Below, one piece after another: positions 8,346 to 14,259 of a stretch of DNA of 16,697 nt. Both the position numbers and the translations under genes were made by a program. A model generated the notes under the pieces. The model ran no database searches, was not told the DNA's origin, and saw only the letters and a list, made by a program, of their open reading frames with translations. Location of the stretch: NCBI GenBank assembly GCA_001587675.1, contig LNGD01000023.1:1-16697 (forward strand), written 5' to 3'. The stretch's first letter is position 1; the number at the start of each line of letters is the position of its first letter. The DNA comes from Candidatus Methanofastidiosum methylothiophilum (GTDB taxonomy: Archaea; Methanobacteriota_B; Thermococci; Methanofastidiosales; Methanofastidiosaceae).

Positions 8346-8885
8346 TTATACTTCATTTTTCTCCAAAAGTTCTATTGCTTCAAAAATTTTATCAATATGT
8401 GCCCACATTTTACTCTGATCCCATAATTCAATTAGATTATCTGCATAACCACTAAGTCTATAATAGAATTTTTCTCTATTCCAAACTTTAGAAACTATTC
8501 TACTCTTATTAATAAGGAACGTCATTGGTAAAATATTTTTAATTTCATTCTTATCTATATAGACAACACCATATTCTTCCGATATTTTGTAATCCAAGTC
8601 ACTAAGTATTGTCGTTTTTATATCATGTTCTGAAGCGAATTTTTTGATCTCTTCTTCTGAAACAGGTCCTATACCTACAACATGAACATTGAGATCATCA
8701 AATTCTTCCTTTATTTTTGAATAGTAAAGTAACTCTGAATTAGGTGAATCCAAACTAGTTTTATCAAAAAAGAATAGGACTATCCACTTAGTTTTTAAAT
8801 CATTGAGACAGACCTTTTTATTGTTCTTATCCTTTAGACAGAATTCAATAGCCTTCCTTCCGACCAAATCTTTTTCATACTGCAT
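8346..8885 (-). CDS. Peroxiredoxin-fold protein lacking the catalytic cysteine
   Basis: This 179-residue protein follows the AhpC/TSA (Bcp-like) layout: an N-terminal FCLKDKNNKKVCLNDL strand pair, KWIVLFFFDKT (33-43), a VHVVGIGPVSEEEIKKF segment and PMTFLINKSRIV (120-131). In active peroxiredoxins the strand after W34 leads into PxxxTxxC. Here it reads DKTSLDSPNSE, with no cysteine; the expected position is S47 or P48. The only cysteines are C16 and C26. The active-site Arg of the R-x-TF motif also appears to be replaced by P120. It is therefore probably not a thiol peroxidase and may be a binding or structural protein. A TATA-like AAATAAATAAA (minus strand, 8906-8916) about 26 bp upstream suggests a leaderless message. 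Confidence 0.75.
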   Translation of the reverse strand: MQYEKDLVGRKAIEFCLKDKNNKKVCLNDLKTKWIVLFFFDKTSLDSPNSELLYYSKIKEEFDDLNVHVVGIGPVSEEEIKKFASEHDIKTTILSDLDYKISEEYGVVYIDKNEIKNILPMTFLINKSRIVSKVWNREKFYYRLSGYADNLIELWDQSKMWAHIDKIFEAIELLEKNEV

Positions 8886-8905
8886 AGTTAATATTTCTTT
8901 TCATC

Positions 8906-8916
8906 TTTATTTATTT
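8906..8916 (-). promoter_or_regulatory. TATA box of the peroxiredoxin-like gene
   Basis: On the minus strand this reads AAATAAATAAA, centred about 26 bp before the ATG at 8885. That spacing predicts transcription starting at or next to the start codon, and no SD motif is visible. Confidence 0.4.
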
Positions 8917-8934
8917 CTTTTGAATATTAAATCA

Positions 8935-8953
8935 ACTATTTGTGATAAATAGT
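8935..8953. promoter_or_regulatory. Inverted repeat, candidate hisG operator
   Basis: ACTATTT and AAATAGT form a perfect 7-bp inverted repeat around the 5-base spacer GTGAT. It ends about 8 bp upstream of the hisG TATA box, where a dimeric regulator could act. Its function is inferred from position and symmetry only. Confidence 0.4.
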
Positions 8954-8960
8954 GCATAAA

Positions 8961-8968
8961 ATATATAA
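8961..8968 (+). promoter_or_regulatory. TATA box of hisG
   Basis: ATATATAA preceded by an A-rich BRE-like stretch is the clearest archaeal promoter in the window. Transcription would start near 8991, leaving a leader of about 20 bases that contains the GAGGT ribosome binding site at 9000-9004. Confidence 0.65.
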
Positions 8969-9010
8969 GTAGTTTTCTAGGAGATTCTATTAATCAAATG
9001 AGGTATTAAA

Positions 9011-9880
9011 ATGATGCTTAAAATAGGATTGCCCAAGGGCAGTTTACAGGAATCCACGCTTAATATGTTCAAAAAAGCGGGATATTCAGTTAATGTTTCT
9101 ACTAGATCATATAAGCCATCTATTGATGACCCAACGATTGAGTGTCTTTTGATAAGAGCTCAGGAAATCCCAAGATACGTAGAAAAAGGCATTATTGATA
9201 TTGGGCTTACTGGTATGGACTGGGTTATCGAAAATAATGCTGATGTTTTTAATGTTGGAAAACTAGTTTATGCAAAACAGGGGCTTAGACCTGTAAAGTG
9301 GGTTCTAGCAGTTTCAGAAGATTCAAAAATAAAAACTATTAAGGACCTAAATGGTAAGAGAATAGCAACTGAAGTAGTTAATATCACTAAGAAGTATCTA
9401 CAAGATAAAGGAATTGATGCATCGGTAGAGTTTTCTTGGGGAGCAACAGAAGTAAAAGTACCAGAACTTGCAGATGCAATAGTGGAACTTACTGAAACGG
9501 GTTCCTCATTAAAGGCTCACAATTTGAAAGTTCTTGATACTCTTCTTGAGTCAACAACTGTTTTGATTTGTAATAAAGAATCATGGAAAAATAGTTGGAA
9601 GAAGAAAAAAATTGAAGATCTTTTCATGCTCCTAAAAGGTGCATTAACTGCCGAATCAATGGTGGGAGTTAAAATGAATGTACTTAAATCAAATCTTGAT
9701 GAAGTGGTATCCGTTTTACCTGCACTAAGAAAACCAACTATATCAAGCCTTAGCTCTGAAGAATGGGTAGCAGTAGAAACAATAGTCGATGAGAAAATAA
9801 TAAGAGATTTGATACCAAAATTAAAAAATGCTGGTGCTGAGGGGATAATAGAATATCCATTGAATAAAGTAATATATTAA
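9011..9880 (+). CDS. hisG: ATP phosphoribosyltransferase, long form
   Basis: HisG condenses ATP with PRPP, the first committed step of histidine synthesis, in the cytosol. The 289 residues match the long form, with a two-lobed catalytic part (about 1-210) and a C-terminal ACT-like regulatory domain (about 213-289) that normally mediates histidine feedback and makes HisZ unnecessary. Recognisable segments are GLPKGSLQE (6-14), DIGLTGMDW (about 63-71) and the PRPP loop ELTETGSSLKAHNL (159-172). The start at 9011 has GAGGT 6 bases upstream; a second ATG follows at once but is spaced less well. No other his gene is nearby. An inverted repeat and a strong TATA box upstream suggest regulated transcription. 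The stop lies 6 bp from that of the convergent surface-protein gene. Confidence 0.95.
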   Translation: MMLKIGLPKGSLQESTLNMFKKAGYSVNVSTRSYKPSIDDPTIECLLIRAQEIPRYVEKGIIDIGLTGMDWVIENNADVFNVGKLVYAKQGLRPVKWVLAVSEDSKIKTIKDLNGKRIATEVVNITKKYLQDKGIDASVEFSWGATEVKVPELADAIVELTETGSSLKAHNLKVLDTLLESTTVLICNKESWKNSWKKKKIEDLFMLLKGALTAESMVGVKMNVLKSNLDEVVSVLPALRKPTISSLSSEEWVAVETIVDEKIIRDLIPKLKNAGAEGIIEYPLNKVIY

Positions 9881-9886
9881 AATAAA

Positions 9887-11287
9887 TTACCTTGGCATTT
9901 CTTTCTTAATCGGTCTTATAGGCTCTTGTGAGGGTCTATTTATCGGCTGCTGTGAGGGTCTTCTGATAGGTGGCTTTAGATTTAGTTTTCTTGTACCCCT
10001 ACCAGGTTTTTCCCTAAGCAATAACAGCACAAGGATAATAACTATCGCAGCAAGTGCTATTTCAATAAGTGTATGGATTGAGAATGTAGTTACACTTTCT
10101 CCTCCAGAACCTGAAACACCCCCAAGTATTCCTCCAAGAGGTCTGTTGGCTGCTTTGATTGCATCTTCACAAAGTTGGACACTTTGACAATCATTTATTT
10201 CTGAATACAATTTTTTTGCTTCAGAGTAGAAATTGGTAGCATTTTTTAAATCTCCTGCAAAAAAGCGATTTTGCCCTTCCATAAATTTATCATTTGCATC
10301 AATTCTTTTTATTAACTTTTCAATTTCTTGAACCATTAGTATATTATTATTGTCCCTGTAAATTTCCCTAGCTTGTTCAAAAGTAGCTGTTGCATTTTCA
10401 TAGTCACAAGATTCATAGTATAGTTTTCCTTGATCGTAGTAATTTTTACCGACATTTTTTACTGTTGCAGTTATCTCTCTGAACATATCATAATCTGCAC
10501 CATATTTGTCAGAATAGACAAGTTTAACTCTTATAAGTTGATTGCCTATCGGCGCATCGTAAGAAGCTCTAATGTATAAGGATCCTGTAATCTCGCCACT
10601 GGGAGGTAGAACCGCTTGATTTACAGGAGGATCAATTATTCCTCTTACCGCCGACGTATCCTGGACAACGGTCATCTTTAGATTGTATGCTGATTCGGTA
10701 TTGTGAATATTAGTAATTCTAAAAGGAACGTTTGGGAGATACGGTACAACAAGTTCAACTTCACAAATACCTTGTTCAATGTCAATCTGGTACTTATCAA
10801 ATTCTAAACTGATTAATGGATCATTTCTCTTAATTTTTATAGTAGAAAATACTGTGAGTAGAGAAGGCTCACATCCTTCTCTGCATCCACCTATTCCAGT
10901 AGCTACTACTACAGGCAATAAATATTCCCCACTAAGTGCTTTTGCAGTTACTTTAACAGTTAAGATAACACTTGCATCTTGTTCAGGATCCATTCTAACT
11001 GGGAATAATTTTTTACCCTCTATTACCTGAAATGCAGCTTTGGTTTCTTTTGTCATAGAATCCTCATCTATGTATGCAAGAGTATCCCACATCACATCGT
11101 TAACTGTATTTTTTACCTTTACAGTAACTTTAATCTCTTGATTTGGCGTAGCTTCTGTCGGATAATCCAAAGAAACTTCAGGTATCAAGCTTTTTGCTTC
11201 CTCTTCAGCAGTTTGAGCGTTAATATAGGTTGTAAAAGTAGAAACAATAATTAAAGATATTAGAAGGGTTGATATTATTTTGTTCAT
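9887..11287 (-). CDS. Membrane-anchored surface protein with Ig-like and TPR-like domains
   Basis: Numbered from the preferred start (MNKIISTLL), the product has 466 residues. Residues 1-24 are a signal peptide. Residues about 36-155 and 160-278 look like two beta-sandwich, CARDB/Ig-like domains (alternating strands, NQEIKVTVKVKN, SGEYLLPV). Residues 282-310 and 331-361 are two TPR-like repeats. A Gly/Ser linker (385-397) leads to one transmembrane helix (about 405-424) and a cytoplasmic Arg/Pro-rich tail. An in-frame ATG at 11305 would add six residues, but the TATA box at 11313-11321 lies about 30 bp from the 11287 ATG and only about 12 bp from 11305. A 5' end between the two is therefore expected. 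Outside domains and an inside basic tail suggest a scaffold or receptor; no enzymatic motif is seen. Confidence 0.75.
   Translation of the reverse strand: MNKIISTLLISLIIVSTFTTYINAQTAEEEAKSLIPEVSLDYPTEATPNQEIKVTVKVKNTVNDVMWDTLAYIDEDSMTKETKAAFQVIEGKKLFPVRMDPEQDASVILTVKVTAKALSGEYLLPVVVATGIGGCREGCEPSLLTVFSTIKIKRNDPLISLEFDKYQIDIEQGICEVELVVPYLPNVPFRITNIHNTESAYNLKMTVVQDTSAVRGIIDPPVNQAVLPPSGEITGSLYIRASYDAPIGNQLIRVKLVYSDKYGADYDMFREITATVKNVGKNYYDQGKLYYESCDYENATATFEQAREIYRDNNNILMVQEIEKLIKRIDANDKFMEGQNRFFAGDLKNATNFYSEAKKLYSEINDCQSVQLCEDAIKAANRPLGGILGGVSGSGGESVTTFSIHTLIEIALAAIVIILVLLLLREKPGRGTRKLNLKPPIRRPSQQPINRPSQEPIRPIKKEMPR
9921..9968. repeat. Two-copy 24-bp tandem repeat inside a coding region
   Basis: Two adjacent 24-bp units (9921-9944 and 9945-9968) share the core TGTGAGGGTCT and differ at a few positions. 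They encode the repeated octapeptides RPSQQPIN and RPSQEPIR in the cytoplasmic tail of the surface protein. The length keeps the reading frame, as expected from slippage or unequal crossover. Confidence 0.6.
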
Positions 11288-11312
11288 AGTATATAAATTA
11301 AGCATTAAATTT

Positions 11313-11321
11313 CTTTATAAA
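11313..11321 (-). promoter_or_regulatory. TATA box of the surface-protein gene
   Basis: TTTATAAAG on the minus strand predicts a transcription start near 11287-11292. This is downstream of the first in-frame ATG (11305), which favours the ATG at 11287 as the true, leaderless start. Confidence 0.5.
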
Positions 11322-11359
11322 CTTTTTGCATTTAATTTAAAAAAATAATATATTGTAAA

Positions 11360-11383
11360 ATACCTTATGTTAGGGATACCTTA
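11360..11383. repeat. Direct repeat upstream of mrp, candidate operator
   Basis: ATACCTTA occurs at 11360-11367 and again at 11376-11383, a 16-bp period. The second copy ends 5 bp before the mrp TATA box. The site also lies between divergent genes. A regulator binding one face of the helix is possible but unproven. Confidence 0.35.
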
Positions 11384-11388
11384 AAAGC

Positions 11389-11397
11389 TTTAAATAG
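11389..11397 (+). promoter_or_regulatory. TATA box of mrp
   Basis: TTTAAATAG lies after an AAAAGC that could serve as BRE. It is about 35 bp upstream of the mrp ATG. Transcription would begin near 11417, right at the GGTGGT ribosome binding site (11418-11423), so the leader would be very short. Confidence 0.45.
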
Positions 11398-11427
11398 AAT
11401 GAAGTTCATAAATACAAGGTGGTATAG

Positions 11428-12204
11428 ATGGTATCTAACCTTCAAGAACAAATGAAAGTTCAAAAGATGAACATTGAGGATAGAATGTCAAAGATTGGAA
11501 AAAAGATAGCCATTGGTAGCGGTAAAGGTGGAGTGGGGAAATCTGTAGTTACCTCTTTAATTGCATCATATCTTGCTAAACAAGGAAAAAATGTTGGGAT
11601 ACTTGATCTTGATATAACTGGGCCCAGTATACCAATGATGTTTGGAACCGATGAGAAACCAATTGGAGGTAGTTCTGGTATAATTCCAGTAGTCTCTGCA
11701 AGTGGAATTAAAATAATGTCAATGAGTCTTTTGCTACCAAGTAATGAAGAAGCAGTTATATGGAGAGGTCCGATGATAAGTGGGGCCGTTTCACAGTTTC
11801 TTGCAGATGTAATTTGGGATGAACTTGATTATTTGTTATTCGATCTTCCCCCTGGTACAAGTGATGTCCAGTTGACATTAATGCAGAGTATTAAACTTGA
11901 TGGATTTATAGTAGTTACTTCTCCTCAGAACCTTGCTGCAACAATCGTGAAAAAGGCCATATCAATGGCACAGGAATTAAATGTTAAAATCTTGGGTGTC
12001 GTTGAGAATATGGCATATGCAAAGTGTCCCAGCTGCGGTAAGAAAATTGATGTTTTTGGGAATGCAGATGTGAATAAAATCGGTATAGAGACTATTGGTC
12101 AAATACCTATTGATCCTGAAATATCCAAACTATGTGATGAAGGCAAAATAGAAGAATATGAAATAGATCTTGGAGGTATATATAATCTCTTGGAAGGATT
12201 GTAA
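11428..12204 (+). CDS. mrp: Mrp/Nbp35-family iron-sulfur carrier ATPase
   Basis: Mrp/ApbC/Nbp35 proteins are cytosolic dimeric P-loop ATPases that bind a labile [4Fe-4S] cluster and pass it to apoproteins. The 258-residue product has the deviant Walker A motif GSGKGGVGKS (30-39), a DLDITGPSIP segment, DLPPGTSD, and a C-terminal CPSC pair (C200 and C203) that would bridge the cluster at the dimer interface. All key residues of the family are present. GGTGGT (11418-11423) four bases before the ATG is a strong binding site. The stop codon overlaps the start of the MBL gene by one base (TAATG), so the two are translationally coupled. A TATA box and a direct repeat lie upstream. Confidence 0.92.
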   Translation: MVSNLQEQMKVQKMNIEDRMSKIGKKIAIGSGKGGVGKSVVTSLIASYLAKQGKNVGILDLDITGPSIPMMFGTDEKPIGGSSGIIPVVSASGIKIMSMSLLLPSNEEAVIWRGPMISGAVSQFLADVIWDELDYLLFDLPPGTSDVQLTLMQSIKLDGFIVVTSPQNLAATIVKKAISMAQELNVKILGVVENMAYAKCPSCGKKIDVFGNADVNKIGIETIGQIPIDPEISKLCDEGKIEEYEIDLGGIYNLLEGL

Positions 12205-13055
12205 TGAATGTTAGGATAAAATGTGTAGTGGATAATAATGTTAAACTCTCCTCTAAATTTTGGGGAGAACATGGACTTAGTTTTTTGATAGAAAACAAAG
12301 AAAAAATATTATTTGATACCGGACAAACATTTGAAACTTTATCCCACAACATGAGTGTCCTTGGAGAAAAATTTGAAGATATATCTAAAATCTTCATAAG
12401 TCATGGACATTACGATCACACAGGGGGGTTATTAGGTATTTCAAAGTTATCAAACGCAAAGATATTTGCGCACCCTTCTATTTTCGATAATAAATATAAG
12501 AAAACATCAACTATTCCAAAATATATTGGAATCCCTTACAAAAAAGAAGATTTGCCAGATATTTCATATTCAAAAGAAAGTATAGAATTATCTAACAACA
12601 TCTTTACTACTGGAGAGATTCCAAGGACATTTGATTTTGAAACCGTTTCAGATAAATTTCAAAAAAAAGTTGGCAATAAATTCCATCATGACGAAATAAC
12701 TGATGATCAGTCTATTATTATTAAAACTTCAGTAGGGGGGGTAGTAATACTTGGATGTAATCATTCAGGACTTCTTAATACAATTGAACATTCAAAGGAT
12801 TTAATCGGGGATGATGTTTTTTTAGTACTTGGTGGAACTCATCTTGTCGCAGCAGATGACAATAGGCTGTCTAAAACAATTGAGTACCTTAAAAAATACG
12901 GGATAACACTTTTTGGATTCCACTGCACAGGTGATTATGCTTCATATAAACTTCGATATGCATTAGATAAAATGTATTGTAGAGGATTCACTGGATTTGA
13001 ATTACTTCTTGAATTTGGAGGATTTCATCTGGGTAAAGATACAACATGCCAATAG
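12204..13055 (+). CDS. MBL-fold metal-dependent hydrolase (COG1237-like)
   Basis: This 283-residue protein has the metallo-beta-lactamase fold with a complete metal-binding set: SHGHYDH (66-72, giving H67, H69, D71 and H72), GCNHSG (184-189, H187) and FHCTG (239-243, H240). The pattern FDTG (37-40), DDQSIIIKT (167-175) and GGTHL (210-214) matches the COG1237 group, often annotated as a dihydropterin ribofuranosyl-aminobenzene phosphate synthase. That name rests on weak evidence, so I give only the fold. The ATG overlaps the mrp stop, suggesting a linked role, perhaps in cofactor or iron-sulfur metabolism. The stop codon directly abuts the convergent acylphosphatase stop. Confidence 0.88.
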   Translation: MNVRIKCVVDNNVKLSSKFWGEHGLSFLIENKEKILFDTGQTFETLSHNMSVLGEKFEDISKIFISHGHYDHTGGLLGISKLSNAKIFAHPSIFDNKYKKTSTIPKYIGIPYKKEDLPDISYSKESIELSNNIFTTGEIPRTFDFETVSDKFQKKVGNKFHHDEITDDQSIIIKTSVGGVVILGCNHSGLLNTIEHSKDLIGDDVFLVLGGTHLVAADDNRLSKTIEYLKKYGITLFGFHCTGDYASYKLRYALDKMYCRGFTGFELLLEFGGFHLGKDTTCQ

Positions 13056-13328
13056 TTAAGTAATAGAAAAATCCTTGAACTCTCCTTTGTACTGTTCAGT
13101 TATTACTTCAACTTTATCAACTCTTGAATATTTTGGTCCAACTTCACACCATGAAATCATTTTATCGACACAAAGGTCTTCTCCTTCAATTAATGCTTCA
13201 ACTCTACCATCAGGTAAATTTCTTACATAACCAGTTACTCTCAGCCTTTCGGCTTCTTTTTGAGCATTTGCACGATAAAATACGCCTTGGACTAATCCAT
13301 ATACGTATACTCTTACTCGTTTCATCAT
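13056..13328 (-). CDS. acyP: Acylphosphatase
   Basis: This small cytosolic enzyme hydrolyses acyl phosphates. From the preferred start it has 90 residues (MMKRVRVYVYG), the normal family length. The signature is intact: GLVQGVFYR supplies the phosphate-binding loop and catalytic Arg, and GYVRNLPDGRVEA supplies the catalytic Asn. A longer frame begins at a TTG at 13346, six codons upstream. However, the TATA-like TTTAATAAA at 13347-13355 would place the transcript 5' end close to the ATGATG at 13328/13325. I therefore prefer a leaderless ATG start. The gene is divergent from the KaiC-like gene and converges on the MBL gene with no intervening base. Confidence 0.93.
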   Translation of the reverse strand: MMKRVRVYVYGLVQGVFYRANAQKEAERLRVTGYVRNLPDGRVEALIEGEDLCVDKMISWCEVGPKYSRVDKVEVITEQYKGEFKDFSIT

Positions 13329-13346
13329 GTTAAATTGTATCTTCAA

Positions 13347-13355
13347 TTTATTAAA
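13347..13355 (-). promoter_or_regulatory. TATA box of acyP
   Basis: TTTAATAAA on the minus strand lies about 25 bp upstream of the paired ATGs at 13328 and 13325, consistent with leaderless transcription. Confidence 0.4.
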
Positions 13356-13394
13356 TCTTGTGTTTGAATCATTTGAAGCGAGAAATAATTACCC

Positions 13395-13402
13395 TTTTAT
13401 AG
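13395..13402 (+). promoter_or_regulatory. TATA box of the KaiC-like gene
   Basis: TTTTATAG is centred about 25 bp before the ATG at 13423. No SD motif precedes the start, so a leaderless mRNA is expected. Confidence 0.45.
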
Positions 13403-13422
13403 TTTAAAATTTATTAATAATT

Positions 13423-14223
13423 ATGAAGGGGTTTAAAGAACGACAAAATATTAAAACAGATATAAAGTTATTAGATGAATTAATAATTGGGGGAATCCCA
13501 CGAGATTCTTTTATCCTACTTTTGGGGGAGGGAGGAACTGGTAAATCAGCTATTCTTGGGGAATTATGTTATAGATTTCTAAAAAGAGGAGAACCTGTGT
13601 TATATGTTGCACTTGACAATTCTCCACAGTCTGTTTTTTCTGATATAAATAGCCTTGGGTGGGATATATCCAATTTTTGTGAAAATGGTCTTCTTAGATT
13701 TTTAGATGGATATTCATACAGAATGAAGGCTGAATATGATGAAAAGTGCATTACAGTCTTAAAAGAGCCAGATGATCTTCCAAACTTCACTGATAAGTTA
13801 GTTAGTATAATGGACGAAATGGGCATGAATGGCAGAGGAATTGTACTTGTCGATTCGCTTACTGAACTCATGACCTTATCTGATCCTTCTCAAGTAGTGG
13901 AATCAGTAAAAAATTGGAGAGCGAGAGGGTCAAAAGAAAGAAATACCCTGTTTGTTTCAACTATCCATTTTGGTCTTAAGGCATTTGAAGGATTTGCAGA
14001 TGTATTTGACTACATAGTAGACGGAATAATTGATTTAAGATATGATCCCGAATATATGGCTTCAGACGTACTTGTCAAACAGATTAGAATTAGAAAAATA
14101 AAAGGTTCTGACCATTATACAAATTGGGTTAATTTTGTCATTGGTAAGAATGGACTGAAACCTTTAATTATAGAAGAAAAGAAAAAAACTTCAAATTCTA
14201 AAAAAAAGAGTAATAAGAAATAA
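13423..14223 (+). CDS. KaiC-like RecA-superfamily ATPase, single domain
   Basis: The 266-residue protein is a single KaiC/RadA-type P-loop ATPase domain. Walker A is GEGGTGKS (35-42) and Walker B is GIVLVDS (139-145, D144). The segment after the second strand, where KaiC proteins carry a catalytic EE pair (typically F/LEESP), reads ALDNSP, with D65-N66 replacing it. ATP hydrolysis may thus be altered, though such variation occurs among archaeal paralogues. The last 14 residues are almost all Lys, Ser and Asn, a flexible basic tail that might bind nucleic acid or a partner. Archaeal KaiC-like proteins are often linked to signalling or motility, but nothing here specifies a role. The aminopeptidase gene follows after 36 bp on the same strand. 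Confidence 0.82.
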   Translation: MKGFKERQNIKTDIKLLDELIIGGIPRDSFILLLGEGGTGKSAILGELCYRFLKRGEPVLYVALDNSPQSVFSDINSLGWDISNFCENGLLRFLDGYSYRMKAEYDEKCITVLKEPDDLPNFTDKLVSIMDEMGMNGRGIVLVDSLTELMTLSDPSQVVESVKNWRARGSKERNTLFVSTIHFGLKAFEGFADVFDYIVDGIIDLRYDPEYMASDVLVKQIRIRKIKGSDHYTNWVNFVIGKNGLKPLIIEEKKKTSNSKKKSNKK

Positions 14224-14259
14224 ATTATACAAATTATTCTCTCTAATAAATGTGATTTT

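Noticed and set aside
9485..9511. Glu instead of Asp at the start of the HisG PRPP loop (ELTETGSSL)
   Set aside because: I recall this variant as common in archaeal and related HisG proteins, so it is not a sign of inactivity.
13363..13377. Direct repeat TTTGAA x2 between acyP and the KaiC-like gene, with a distant CTTCAA
   Set aside because: Six-base AT-rich units are too short to stand out, and they are not placed consistently relative to either TATA box.
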